The notes: generated by a model from the letters alone, not told the origin. Shown: positions 1-8,473, counted from the first letter of the stretch. The stretch: 38,915 bases of DNA from Rossellomorea vietnamensis (GCF_008180415.1 NZ_VTEI01000003.1:386670-425584); one strand, 5' to 3'. Translations and numbers: made by a program.

Positions 1-200
1 CTGAGATGTGTACGATGTTGAGGATGCTTCGGTCGGGAGCGGTGGATTTTTCCTGAGATGTGTACGATGTTGGGCCTGCTTCGGTCGGGAGCGGTGGATT
101 TCCAGCAAGATCTGTATGAAGTGCAGGTTACTTCGGTCACGAGGGTCCCCTTTTCTTCAAGATATGTATGATGTTGGCACCGCTTTGGTCAGCTAAGACG
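1..200. repeat. 52-bp direct tandem repeat array (about 4 copies, edge of window)
   Basis: Four copies start near 1, 53, 105 and 157, giving a constant 52-bp period. Copies 1 and 2 are almost identical (core GAGATGTGTACGATGTTG, then a GC-rich CTTCGGTCGGGAGCGGTGG block). Copies 3 and 4 decay progressively, so the array fades to the right and probably continues to the left of the window. A reading frame over it (8-196) has no ribosome binding site and follows the repeat, so I treat it as non-coding. Function unknown. Confidence 0.85.
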
Positions 201-238
201 GATTCCCCGTCGGTCCCTGTTACTACGATAAAACGTCA

Positions 239-273
239 AAGCCCCAAGAGGGATCAACCCTCTTGAGGCTTGC
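239..273 (-). terminator. Rho-independent terminator of the RDD gene
   Basis: Inverted repeat: AAGCCcCAAGAGGG, loop ATCAA, CCCTCTTGaGGCTT. Read on the minus strand it follows the RDD stop codon by about 13 nt and leads into a T-rich stretch (TTTGACGTTTT). Confidence 0.7.
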
Positions 274-285
274 GAGTAAAAAGAA

Positions 286-1095
286 TCAAAGTTCAAATTC
301 CCACTCATCTTTCATGTTAAGGTAAATTACGATGAGAATGTTTTTAAGCTCTTCTTCTGTTTGTCTTTCAATTTCCATCCCGATTTTCGGCAGGATGATT
401 TCTGCGACTTGCTTCGTCAGGACGAGCCTTTGATTCTGTTCGACTCCGGTAAAGCGCTGGGTATAAGTTTTGAGGAGCTTCCACTCTTTTGCCTGCAGCG
501 GCTTTAATGCTCCTTCCTCGAAAGTGATGCTGTCCTGATTCAATCCTCTGGAGGCCGCCACTTTGTCTATCGGCGCCTTCTTCTTCAATTTCTTTTTTCT
601 TTCATGAACCACAACGGTCCCGGCGGTCAAATCACCCAGGCGTTTGTGCTTTCCATGAAAGAAAATCATCAGCATGCCGACAATATAATAGAACGGCAGC
701 ATATCAATGATTCGCAAAAGATTTCGGATGAAGCTCGATAAAAGGGTGATGCTTTGGCCGTTATCCTGGATTACACGAATCCCGATAATGGATTTCCCCA
801 GTGTCTTACCTCCTGAAAAAAATTCATAAGCAAAAAAGTATCCCCAGTTGATCACGAACAACACGATCACTGTGATGGCAATCGCTCCTGAGCTGATCGG
901 CGATTCTTCGAAGAAATAGAGATAACCGCTCTGCAAATCCATATACAATACAAGACCGATGATCACGGAAAAATTGATGATGGCAAGGAGCAGCTGATCG
1001 ATCAGGAAGGCAGCCGCCCTGCTTCCGAGCCCTGCCGCCTGGAATTGAAGGGATACATATTCGGGGGTTTTTATATCAACCTGTTCTTCTTGCAT
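286..1095 (-). CDS. RDD family integral membrane protein
   Basis: Predicted 269-residue membrane protein. The N-terminal part carries the RDD signature (SRAAAFLID at about residues 23-31, then conserved acidic and glycine residues around GGKTLGKSIIG and KRLGDLTAG). Three hydrophobic segments lie at about 26-50, 73-100 and 130-155. A charged cytoplasmic tail of roughly 100 residues follows and is not recognised. I chose the start at 1095 (MQEEQVD) because GAGGAA precedes it; the frame stays open up to 1209, but that extension runs into a repeat element. RDD proteins are often transporters or membrane partners of unknown substrate. The gene is beside a SpoIIM-family gene and the MoxR/DUF58 operon, the usual company of this family, so a shared envelope function is likely (inference). 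Confidence 0.85.
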   Translation of the reverse strand: MQEEQVDIKTPEYVSLQFQAAGLGSRAAAFLIDQLLLAIINFSVIIGLVLYMDLQSGYLYFFEESPISSGAIAITVIVLFVINWGYFFAYEFFSGGKTLGKSIIGIRVIQDNGQSITLLSSFIRNLLRIIDMLPFYYIVGMLMIFFHGKHKRLGDLTAGTVVVHERKKKLKKKAPIDKVAASRGLNQDSITFEEGALKPLQAKEWKLLKTYTQRFTGVEQNQRLVLTKQVAEIILPKIGMEIERQTEEELKNILIVIYLNMKDEWEFEL

Positions 1096-1173
1096 TTCTG
1101 ATTCCTCATTTCCTGAATTTTGTACTATAATAGGGATGACGGAACCATCCAATAAATGTCTAATTCCTGAAAC

Positions 1174-1287
1174 AAAAGCGCAAGCGCCCTGGTCAGCCCC
1201 GACAGGCAAATGTTCCTCATAGAAAAAAGGCGCCCTTCCTTTTATTCTATGAGGGTTATTTGACCCCGAGGGGCTGGCCGTGGATAA
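1174..1287 (+). repeat. Dispersed structured repeat, copy 1
   Basis: Begins AAAGCGCAAGCGCC and ends near GGGGCTGGCCGTGGA. It folds into one long hairpin: outer stem 1191-1200 with 1270-1279 (10 pairs, one G-T), inner perfect 10-bp stem 1215-1224 (CCTCATAGAA) with 1245-1254, apical stem AAAAGG/CCTTTT (1225-1230 with 1238-1243). The same element occurs at 14785, 14911 and, truncated, at 36984. It lies between the divergent RDD and SpoIIM-family genes. Confidence 0.85.
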
Positions 1288-1365
1288 CTTAGTTGAATTG
1301 TTTGGATAACTATGGATTATTTTAAATCCCTTAATACTAGAAATCTACTAAAAGCAGGTGTTTTA

Positions 1366-2343
1366 ATGAACTCAAGGCAATTCATCCAGCATCACCGCGA
1401 GGATTGGAAAGAGCTGGAGGATCTGATAACCACAATGCATAAGCGAAAGAGCAAGATCAAAGGAGCCGACATCAACCGCTTCAGCCGGCTTTACCAGAAA
1501 GCCGCACAGAATCTCTCATACAGCCAGACCTATTATCCTCAGGAAGAAGTCACACCTTACTTGAACGAACTCGTCTCTAAATCTCATAATCTTCTTTACC
1601 GTGACCAGGTTTCCAGTCTGAAGCAGATCCGGCATTTCTTCGGTGTCACGTTCATCGGGCTGTTCCTTCAGCAATGGAAAATGATTGCCGCGGCCATGAT
1701 CCTGTTTACCATCGGTGGATTGGGCAGCTTTTTTGCAGTAGCCGATGACCCACTGCATGTTTATTCTGTCCTTCCGGAAAATATGGCCCAAAGCTTTGAC
1801 CCTGACAGGCTCGGCGAAAATGAAGGCGAGGTCGATTCGCCGATGATGTCGGCCACCATTATGACGAATAATATACAAGTGGCCTTCCTCGCGTTTGCCG
1901 GCGGAATCACATTCGGCCTGTTGACCGTCTATGTGCTGATTTATAACGGAATTATCGTTGGTGCGATTGCCGCACTATTCTGGCATTACGGAAAAAGCTA
2001 TGAATTCTGGGCTTACATCGTTCCCCACGGCATGATCGAGCTGACCGCGATTTTCATTGCCGGCGGTGCCGGCCTTCTCATGGGCTACAAGCTGTTTGTC
2101 CCAGGAGCTTATTCACGCGGATATGTATTAAAGCAGCAGGCAAAACGATCTGTCCTGCTGCTTCTGGGAACCATTCCGCTGTTTGTGATAGCCGGGATCA
2201 TCGAGGGCTTCATCACACCTTCTGCTTTGTCCCTGGAGGCAAAGTATCTGATTGCCGGTTTGACCGTCATTGGGTTGATCCTTTATGTCCTGATCGGGGC
2301 GATGCTGCTGAAGAAAAAACCTACAGCAGTCCCCGGTTCATAA
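1366..2343 (+). CDS. SpoIIM-family (stage II sporulation protein M-like, DUF95) membrane protein
   Basis: Predicted 325-residue protein: a charged N-terminal domain of about 100 residues, then five to six membrane segments. Conserved blocks of the SpoIIM/DUF95 family are visible: NNIQVAFLAFAGGITFG (about 175-190), PHGMIELTAIFIAGGAG (about 225-241) and IAGIIEGFITPS (about 280-291). The start at 1366 follows AGCAGGTG; an upstream in-frame ATG at 1312 has no ribosome binding site. True SpoIIM acts with SpoIID and SpoIIP in engulfment, but this longer form next to MoxR/DUF58 genes is the broader paralogue, whose function is not established. Its last 23 bp overlap the end of the convergent DUF58 gene, so there is no room for a terminator between them. 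Confidence 0.85.
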   Translation: MNSRQFIQHHREDWKELEDLITTMHKRKSKIKGADINRFSRLYQKAAQNLSYSQTYYPQEEVTPYLNELVSKSHNLLYRDQVSSLKQIRHFFGVTFIGLFLQQWKMIAAAMILFTIGGLGSFFAVADDPLHVYSVLPENMAQSFDPDRLGENEGEVDSPMMSATIMTNNIQVAFLAFAGGITFGLLTVYVLIYNGIIVGAIAALFWHYGKSYEFWAYIVPHGMIELTAIFIAGGAGLLMGYKLFVPGAYSRGYVLKQQAKRSVLLLLGTIPLFVIAGIIEGFITPSALSLEAKYLIAGLTVIGLILYVLIGAMLLKKKPTAVPGS

Positions 2344-3676
2344 TATCGATATAGTGGGACACCGCGCTTGCCGCGAGTTTCTCTTCCCGGGCCTCCGCCA
2401 TTTGGAGGCCTCTTTTTTCCCACTTCACCTTTTCCCGCTTCTTAATCAGAAGCTGCTGCTGTGCCATGCTTTTGACCATTGTATTTTTAACAGACTGAGG
2501 TTCCTCTCCGGCTCGATCCAATAGTGTCCGGTCTTCGATGCCCAGCATCAAAAATAGATGGCGCTGTCGCAGGCGCTGCAGATAGGTCAAGGCGCCTCCT
2601 TCGTGAAGGAAGGATCCGACATCACTGAACAGCAGCAGCAGACTGCGTTTTTTCTGGACGGTTTGCAGGTAGCTGAGAACAGCGGCATAATTTGATTCTG
2701 CTGAATCCACTTCCAGGTTATAAATGCTTTGAAGGATCGTCTGCAGGTGCGCCATTCCTTTTGCCGGCGGAACGAAGACTTTGACATCCTTTGAAAAAGC
2801 CAGGACCGAAACGTAATCGCCTTTTTGCAGAGCGGCTGCACTCACCGTCATGGCCGCTTCCAATGCGCGCTCCAGGCGGTTTCCTTTCGTGAGCTCTGCA
2901 CCCATCATCCGGCCGCAGTCGATCAATACGGTAATATATTTTCCATGCTCCGGCTCATACTCATTCGTCATGACTTCCTGAAGCTTGGCCGTTTGGCGCC
3001 AGTTGATTTTCCGCGGATCATCTCCGACCGCATAGTTTCTGATCTTTGAAAACTCCCCGGCTCCGCTTTTCATCTTGCGGATTTTCAAACCCTCATAAAG
3101 GAGGAATTGCTGCGCATTTTCCAAAAATCGTTTCGTATCAGTCAAATCCGGAATAACTTTCACGCTTTCTTCTATCGTTAAGGTTTTTTGTTTTTCCCAT
3201 AAACCCAGCTTGCTTCGGTATCGCAGGTAGAGCTTCTCGATATTGTACTTTCCTCTGACCGGCGCACTTGTTTTATAGAGAAACGAAGAAGTCCCTTCCC
3301 CGGCAGTTCCTCTTAAAGGAAAGCTGGTTCGGAATGACTGCGGCAGGCCGTCTGTCATTTTGAAAGAAAAATGATTTTCCGAACCGCTTGTGATTCCAAC
3401 CGAGACATCATAATCCAGTCCTCGCTCCATTTCTCCAGGAGTTTCCCTTGTGACCGAGATCTCATTTTTCCGGGGAGAAAACAGCAGATCACTCAAGCTT
3501 AGCAGCAGAAACAGCACATTTAACGTGAAAATCAGCGTCCATGTGATGCCGAAAAAGGCTCCCAGAAGCAAGAGGGCGGAAAACAAGGCCCATGAAGCGA
3601 TTAATCTTCCGGTGGGAAGGATTCCTTTATCGCGGAACAGGAACCGCCCCCACAAGTTCTTCAATGATTGTATCAA
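2321..3676 (-). CDS. DUF58 domain protein (MoxR partner)
   Basis: Predicted 451 residues. Two membrane segments sit at about residues 22-65 (SWALFSALLLLGAFFG and a Leu-rich helix), followed by an extracytoplasmic beta-type region and then the DUF58 domain at about 200-250, with the hallmark GDDPRKINWRQTAK. The C-terminal part resembles a von Willebrand A fold with a degenerate metal site (VLIDCGRMM). The start is TTG at 3676, supported by GGAGGG seven bases upstream; it lies inside the end of the MoxR gene (50-bp overlap), which implies translational coupling. DUF58 proteins are regular partners of MoxR ATPases; the client here is unknown. Confidence 0.88.
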   Translation of the reverse strand: MIQSLKNLWGRFLFRDKGILPTGRLIASWALFSALLLLGAFFGITWTLIFTLNVLFLLLSLSDLLFSPRKNEISVTRETPGEMERGLDYDVSVGITSGSENHFSFKMTDGLPQSFRTSFPLRGTAGEGTSSFLYKTSAPVRGKYNIEKLYLRYRSKLGLWEKQKTLTIEESVKVIPDLTDTKRFLENAQQFLLYEGLKIRKMKSGAGEFSKIRNYAVGDDPRKINWRQTAKLQEVMTNEYEPEHGKYITVLIDCGRMMGAELTKGNRLERALEAAMTVSAAALQKGDYVSVLAFSKDVKVFVPPAKGMAHLQTILQSIYNLEVDSAESNYAAVLSYLQTVQKKRSLLLLFSDVGSFLHEGGALTYLQRLRQRHLFLMLGIEDRTLLDRAGEEPQSVKNTMVKSMAQQQLLIKKREKVKWEKRGLQMAEAREEKLAASAVSHYIDIMNRGLL

Positions 3677-4556
3677 CCGTTGCTCCCTCCAATTCCATGT
3701 GCGGCGAGATTTGGATTCTGTGTCTTAAAGCCGGACGTGCGGTGATTTTGATATCGTCAGGAGTGACATAATCCCGGCCCGCCATGTACGCACAGGCCTG
3801 CGCTGCTTTTCCAATGGAAATCGCTGCCCTTGTGGAAGCACCGAAACGGATGGATTCCGTGTCCCTCGTCTTTCGGACAATTTTCATGATATAGTCCAGA
3901 ACACTTTCGCTGATCGTGACTTCTTGAACTTCTCTTCGGATGCTTGCAAAGTCTTCCGTACTTAATGCCGGCTCTACTGAACCTCCTCCGAAAACTCCTT
4001 CAATCACAGATCTCAGTACTCGTTTTTCTTCTTCAAGCTCAGGGAATTCAATGTTTAATTTAAAAAGAAAGCGGTCCTGCTGGGCTTCAGGCAGAGGATA
4101 GGTTCCTTCGAATTCAATCGGATTCTGTGTCGCAACCACGAAGAAAACTTCGGGAAGGGCATACGTTTCGCCCTGGATTGTCACTTGTTTTTCTTCCATA
4201 GCTTCCAAAAGAGCGGCCTGTGTTTTAGCCGGCGTCCGGTTGATTTCATCCGCTAAAAGGATGTTAGTGAAAATCGGTCCCTTCAGTGTTTGAAATGAAC
4301 TGTCTTTCATATTGTAGATCGTACTTCCTGTGATATCACTCGGCAGAAGATCCGGTGTGAACTGGATACGGCTGAACTTTCCGCCAAGAAGGCTTGCCAG
4401 CGTACGGACCATCTGTGTTTTTCCGGTCCCCGGCACCCCTTCGATTAAGACGTGTCCTCCTGCCAATATCGCTGATAGAAGCAGGCGCAGGTTGGTTCCC
4501 TGCCCTAAGATCCGGCTTTCATATTTTTCTAGTAAGGATGCTAATTCTGGCTTCAT
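3627..4556 (-). CDS. MoxR-family AAA+ ATPase
   Basis: Predicted 309 residues, normal for MoxR. Walker A GVPGTGKT lies at about 45-52, Walker B LLADEINR at about 100-107, sensor 1 VATQNPIEFEGTYPLPEAQ at about 142-160, and an arginine-rich C-terminal lid (RFGASTRAAISIGKAAQ). The start at 4556 overlaps the DUF4350 stop as ATGA; an in-frame GTG/ATG extension upstream to 4601 lies entirely within the previous gene and is less likely. MoxR ATPases act as chaperones that activate or assemble VWA-type partners, here presumably the DUF58 protein encoded directly downstream. Third gene downstream in a five-gene minus-strand operon. Confidence 0.92.
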   Translation of the reverse strand: MKPELASLLEKYESRILGQGTNLRLLLSAILAGGHVLIEGVPGTGKTQMVRTLASLLGGKFSRIQFTPDLLPSDITGSTIYNMKDSSFQTLKGPIFTNILLADEINRTPAKTQAALLEAMEEKQVTIQGETYALPEVFFVVATQNPIEFEGTYPLPEAQQDRFLFKLNIEFPELEEEKRVLRSVIEGVFGGGSVEPALSTEDFASIRREVQEVTISESVLDYIMKIVRKTRDTESIRFGASTRAAISIGKAAQACAYMAGRDYVTPDDIKITARPALRHRIQISPHMELEGATVDTIIEELVGAVPVPR

Positions 4557-5677
4557 CCTTCCTCCACCTCTTTCCTGAGTCGATCCAATTTCTTGGACCA
4601 TAATAAGTATTCCTGCTTGCTCAATGTTTCTTTTTCCAAAGCATCTGATAGTTCTGTCACAAATCGATTAATATCCTTTTCATCGGCGGACGTCCATTTT
4701 CGCAGGAGTCCTCCGGTGCTGTCCGTCCAGTCTTTGGAATACGGGATGCCCCATTTTTCCTGAAGCAGCAGTTTCACGTAATCAGCCTGGATGTTCAATG
4801 AATCTGTGAATCTCTTACCTCTTAAATGCCAGGCGGCCAGGGCTTTGATCCGTTCATCACTGAAGCGGACGTGTTCTTCGCGGACCTGAACCACTGGACC
4901 GAACCTCTTCCCTTGATACCATAGCCATAGGATGGCAAGGAACAAGCCCTGGACCATCAGCAAGAGGAACCATTTAGGGTACAGCGTGACCACGGAAGCG
5001 TCATTTTCTCCCCCGTGTATGTATTCATCAAACAGAATCGTTCTCGGACTGCTTTCGTTGATAAGCGACAGTACCAGCGGCAGGTGATCCTCTTCTAAAA
5101 TAAAATCGTTGGTCATCCATTGTGGAGCGGTTGCTGCAATCAGGCTTCCTTCTCCGACCCCTCGCTCCAATGCGACTGGCCCAGCTTCATCTGAAATGAG
5201 CACCTCATCTTCATCGGCAGCATCCAGTCGGATCGGTGCCGGGAGGAGTGCATTCCTTTTCTCATCCTGCTTGTCATTTAAGGTGATTATTTCTTCAGCA
5301 TCCATCCCACCCTGAACAGTTTTTAACCCAAACATGCCCTGTGGATTGGTTTTAAACAGAAGAATCGTATTCCCTGCTTCCATAAACTCCCGGTACTGCC
5401 CGGTTTCTTCGCTCTCCGGCATGAAAAATGGTTCCACCATGATCAGCAGCTGACCATCTTCTTTTTCCAATAGATTCGGAGAAGAATTCCATCTTTCAAC
5501 CTCGCCGATTTCGTTCTGCAGGTATGTAAAAACAGCTTTTGTTCCCATCGGTGCAGGTGATTCTGAAAGATAATTGGGATACTCTTTCGGTGCCCTCGAT
5601 CCGATGAAGTAGCTCAGGACAGCGAACAGGAGGAGAATGACGGCTAATACGATGAGTTTGGATTTATTTTTGGCCAT
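4553..5677 (-). CDS. DUF4350 domain membrane protein
   Basis: Predicted 374 residues. An N-terminal membrane anchor (about residues 8-26) is followed by an extracytoplasmic domain of about 200 residues typical of DUF4350 (start of domain near PNYLSESPAPMGTKAVF), a second membrane helix at about 233-252 (WFLLLMVQGLFLAILWLWYQGKRFGP) and a cytoplasmic helical tail. The ATG at 5677 follows AAGGAGGAGAAATC, a strong ribosome binding site. It lies 12 bp after the DUF4129 gene and overlaps the MoxR gene by 4 bp. The family always travels with MoxR/DUF58; its biochemical role is unknown. Confidence 0.88.
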   Translation of the reverse strand: MAKNKSKLIVLAVILLLFAVLSYFIGSRAPKEYPNYLSESPAPMGTKAVFTYLQNEIGEVERWNSSPNLLEKEDGQLLIMVEPFFMPESEETGQYREFMEAGNTILLFKTNPQGMFGLKTVQGGMDAEEIITLNDKQDEKRNALLPAPIRLDAADEDEVLISDEAGPVALERGVGEGSLIAATAPQWMTNDFILEEDHLPLVLSLINESSPRTILFDEYIHGGENDASVVTLYPKWFLLLMVQGLFLAILWLWYQGKRFGPVVQVREEHVRFSDERIKALAAWHLRGKRFTDSLNIQADYVKLLLQEKWGIPYSKDWTDSTGGLLRKWTSADEKDINRFVTELSDALEKETLSKQEYLLWSKKLDRLRKEVEEG

Positions 5678-5689
5678 GATTTCTCCTCC

Positions 5690-6331
5690 TTACGCTTCCT
5701 TTTCCTGCTGGTTGTCCCGAAGCCATGTCTTTGCAGTTTCTTTGTACGGAATGTATTCCCTGCGAGTAATTTCCCTCTCGCCATAGGCGGCTTCATCGAA
5801 CCCCAGCGCCAGGGAATAAAACTGCTCCGCCCAGTCCTTATTCACCTTTTTCAACTCTTCGTAATACTCCCAATTCGTCTTCCACTTCCTAGCCACAAGC
5901 CACTCTTTTTCATGAAAGAACAGCAGCAGGGCAAGGAATAGATGGCGGACGGCAAGTGAATAATTTTCCGCCTCTTCCTGACGCTCCGATTCTGACAGGT
6001 GCTGACTGTAAGACCAGTCTTTTTGAACAAGGTTCTGCAAAGGCTTCTGCCCCGCCATCTTCCGGTTGTAGTACACTCTCCGCGAAACGAGGAAAAGCAC
6101 GATGAGAAGGGCGGCGAGTGCCGCAATGACCAGGACCACTGTGATCATGGTTCCCCCTCCTTGCGAAGCCTGATAGGCGGGAAACAGATTATTGAGCCAG
6201 TCCATGAAGGCTTCCTTGATCGACTCCCATAAGTTTTGAAGAAACCCCTGTTCTTCACTTTGGTACTGGGTATACTCCCGGTCATCAAGGAGGTCCTGCA
6301 ACTCATCTCTGGCATTCTTTTCGTTGAGCAA
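5690..6331 (-). CDS. DUF4129 domain membrane protein
   Basis: Predicted 213 residues. One membrane helix lies at about 63-83 (VLVIAALAALLIVLFLVSRRV). The C-terminal DUF4129 domain follows, with NYSLAVRHLFLALL (about 125-138) and a helical end. The start is TTG at 6331, supported by AGGTGA seven bases upstream. In other bacteria the domain occurs at the C-terminus of transglutaminase-like proteins and in MoxR clusters; here the protein has only the membrane helix and this domain, so any transglutaminase activity would have to come from elsewhere. Part of the operon with the genes on either side. Confidence 0.85.
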   Translation of the reverse strand: MLNEKNARDELQDLLDDREYTQYQSEEQGFLQNLWESIKEAFMDWLNNLFPAYQASQGGGTMITVVLVIAALAALLIVLFLVSRRVYYNRKMAGQKPLQNLVQKDWSYSQHLSESERQEEAENYSLAVRHLFLALLLFFHEKEWLVARKWKTNWEYYEELKKVNKDWAEQFYSLALGFDEAAYGEREITRREYIPYKETAKTWLRDNQQEKEA

Positions 6332-6354
6332 ACTGACTCACCTGACTTTCATAG

Positions 6355-6380
6355 AAGCTCTTTTCTTGAACTTTGCTGCT
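6355..6380 (+). repeat. Terminal inverted repeat, left copy (pairs with 7784-7809)
   Basis: AAGCTCTTTTCTTGAACTTT followed by GCTGCT. The reverse complement of 7784-7809 matches it at 22 of 26 positions. The same end sequence appears at 15086-15113. See the finding on the bracketed gene. Confidence 0.6.
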
Positions 6381-6409
6381 AACTTTATTAATTTCGAAAA
6401 ATAGTGCTA

Positions 6410-7363
6410 CTACTCTTGTTTATAATCCTCGATCATATCCTGCAGGTCTTCGGCACCATTCCTAATTTTCACGTCAAAGAACATAACGGCAAAACCGACG
6501 GAAATGAAAATAGTGGTAATAAGTGTGATCACATTATACAGGAGGTTGAACAGGACGCTGTTTCCTAAAAAAGCACCCAGTGTGAATTCGAGTGCCGCCG
6601 AAACAACACCTGTAATCAAGAACAGAACAATGAACACCCCAAGAAGCTTCCATCCCTGTCCCTTTGTAAGGTTCCAGCTCGTGCCGATCCCCGGCGCCGT
6701 GCCTCTCTCCGTGGCGACAATTCCCAGGTAGAAGTACCAGCGAGTCAACAGATAACCAATACCGACGGCCACTGCCAAGAAGATCAGAAGCATGAAGATT
6801 ACCGTCATAATCGAACCTGCAAGTGAATCTACTGCGAATGATTCCGAGAACCCAAACATAAAGATTCCACTGAATCCGATGATCATTAGAGGCAGCACAA
6901 TCAATCCGAACACAATGAGTCCAAAGACGATACTGCTCCCCACTAATGGCCAGAAGCGTGAGAACCCTTTTTTAATGACGCCTCCCAGTGTATATTCTTC
7001 ACCCTTGCGAATATGGTTGACGACATGGATAATGGCAGCTGAAGCCACCAGTGATAATGCTGTACTGATAAGACCCAGAAAGCCAATGCCGAGTTCCAGA
7101 AATACATTTGTATCCTGTACAGCAAAATCCGGTTCGGTTCCCTCAAAGGCCGCCGTCATCTGGCTGAACCAGTTGTCCCCTGCGCCAACCTGCCTGAAAA
7201 AGCTTGTTCCTGCCAATAGCTCAAATAGAGCCTGCAGGAGGTAAATTGGTCCTAATAAAATAAGTAAAATCAAGAAAAAATCAAGAAATTTGTTCTTGCT
7301 CAAACGAAACGTCTGATCCAAGATCTCACCAAATCCCTTTGGCCTATTAAGCTGTGAATTCAT
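6410..7363 (-). CDS. Polytopic membrane protein, first gene of the MoxR operon
   Basis: Predicted 317 residues with about six membrane segments (about 28-50, 95-125, 138-165, 172-200, 235-262 and 275-305). The N-terminal motif RPKGFGEILDQTFRLSKNKF is typical of a Bacillales membrane family related to the glycerophosphodiester phosphodiesterase membrane domain and DUF975-like proteins; no catalytic domain is attached. The start at 7363 follows GGGAGGTCTACAGA; an upstream ATG at 7393 has no such site. A 79-bp gap, which contains a repeat end, separates it from the DUF4129 gene, so it may be less tightly coupled than the other four. Function unknown; co-occurrence with MoxR/DUF58 genes suggests a role at the membrane. 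Confidence 0.8.
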   Translation of the reverse strand: MNSQLNRPKGFGEILDQTFRLSKNKFLDFFLILLILLGPIYLLQALFELLAGTSFFRQVGAGDNWFSQMTAAFEGTEPDFAVQDTNVFLELGIGFLGLISTALSLVASAAIIHVVNHIRKGEEYTLGGVIKKGFSRFWPLVGSSIVFGLIVFGLIVLPLMIIGFSGIFMFGFSESFAVDSLAGSIMTVIFMLLIFLAVAVGIGYLLTRWYFYLGIVATERGTAPGIGTSWNLTKGQGWKLLGVFIVLFLITGVVSAALEFTLGAFLGNSVLFNLLYNVITLITTIFISVGFAVMFFDVKIRNGAEDLQDMIEDYKQE

Positions 7364-7495
7364 TCTGTAGACCTCCCAAAAGTTAAAATGCAAAAAGTTT
7401 CAATATAATGACTATTTTATCATTTTTATAGAATAATACGACCAATAACTGTAATTAATGGCTCTTTTCTATGACTTTATTTATTTCATTCAGAA

Positions 7496-7746
7496 GATTG
7501 AAGGGTGTCTTCGCAAGGTGATTTCCCGCTCCAGACGGACGACTCCCCGGGCGGGCGGTGAATTAGCGGACGTTCAGCGGCTTACAGATTTTCAGGGCTC
7601 TCGTATAAGATATAGGAAACACAACGAACGTAGTGAATTGATGTTGACTAATCGCAGGGCAGGAGACCAAAATCCGTCAGGGGGCTGGCGCTGGAACTGG
7701 ATTGCCCGTTAGTCCCGCAGGAAGTCACACCTCTTCCGCTTCAATC
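7496..7746. repeat. Degenerate Bacillaceae-type intergenic repeat (about 250 bp)
   Basis: Bounded by GATTGAAG (7496-7503) and its complement CTTCAATC (7739-7746). The minus-strand reading (GAAGCGGAAGAGG, CTTCCTGCGGGAC, then CTGGAGCGGGAAATC at the other end) resembles a widespread Bacillaceae intergenic repeat that I recall. An internal block near 7681-7705 (GGGGCTGGCGCTGGAACTGG) nearly matches the 3' end of the structured repeat at 14785, so this may be a composite remnant. Confidence 0.45.
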
Positions 7747-7783
7747 CTTCTACGTTTAAAATGGAAATAATAAAGCATTCAAA

Positions 7784-7809
7784 AGCAGCAAACTTTTAGA
7801 TAAGAGCTT
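7784..7809 (-). repeat. Terminal inverted repeat, right copy
   Basis: AGCAGCAAACTTTTAGATAA followed by GAGCTT is the inverted partner of 6355-6380 (22 of 26 positions). Similar right-hand ends occur at 15254-15282, 33152-33172 and 33249-33270. Confidence 0.6.
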
Positions 7810-7951
7810 TAAGAAATCAAGCGAGCTTCCCAACTTAAGGAGAGTCATTTGACTAAAGCCGGTTCCCTTCGGTGAATCTAAATGAGGTTCTAACCGGAAA
7901 AATGAGCACTCCTTCATGATACTTCCTTGAAATTGAGTAACTGGAGGGGAA

Positions 7952-8141
7952 AATAAGGGGATATTTTCCCCTTAGTTTCAGATTTGAACCCATTTTGCAG
8001 GTGAATAGAGGGAATTTTTCCCCTTATATAAAGAAAAGACCCTTTTTTCTAGGGTTTTAAGTTAAATAAGGGGAATTTCTCCCTCTATTTCACGGTATTG
8101 TCGAGGGTGTTTATTAAATAAGGGGAATTTTTCCCTCTAAT
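7952..8141. repeat. Four spaced palindromes, consensus AATAAGGGGAATTTTTCCCC plus TTATT
   Basis: Imperfect palindromes start at 7952, 8004, 8065 and 8117 (spacing 52, 61, 52). Each is an AATA(A/G)(A/G)GGGA half site and its complement around an A/T centre. The DNA between them is unrelated. They could be operator sites or small hairpins; none has a downstream T-run typical of a terminator beyond its own arm. The nearest downstream gene, at 8474, starts about 330 bp away. Confidence 0.75.
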
Positions 8142-8473
8142 TAAGTATGTATGAAAAAGGCAAATCTAGGCTTGGTGAAACAGTTAGCTTATCTACTTTG
8201 AATCTACTTATAGTATGAGGATTATTGTAATAGCCTTTTTTATGTTAGATGATGGCGGGGATGCCATCAATAGAGTTTTCCGCAAAAATTGCTGCGGTTT
8301 TAAAAGCAATGAATAGATTCTCACTTCTTGTAGCTTTTTTGAATCACCGCGCTTATTTCAATGGTTTGACGCGGTATCCTGCTAAAGCACTATCAAACAA
8401 ATTCAGTAAATTTTATGGTAGTATATTTTTAAATATAGTTATATGAATCTTTCGAAAACAAGGAGGTGATCCC

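Larger units (their letters stand above)
7364..8473. other. Gene-free interval between the MoxR operon and the glycolate/D-lactate oxidase gene
   Basis: No convincing gene in about 1.1 kb. Frames at 7458-7712 and 8249-8446 lack ribosome binding sites and cross repeat material. The interval holds a 251-bp degenerate repeat element (7496-7746), a terminal-repeat fragment (7784-7809), four spaced palindromes (7952-8141) and a short hairpin GATGGC/GCCATC (8251-8268). Promoters for the two divergent operons must lie here, but I see no clear sigma-A match. Confidence 0.6.

Noticed and set aside
7458..7712. 84-codon plus-strand frame
   Set aside because: Lies within the degenerate repeat element 7496-7746 and has no ribosome binding site.
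8249..8446. 65-codon plus-strand frame upstream of the FAD oxidase
   Set aside because: No ribosome binding site and no recognisable protein features; it overlaps the expected promoter region.
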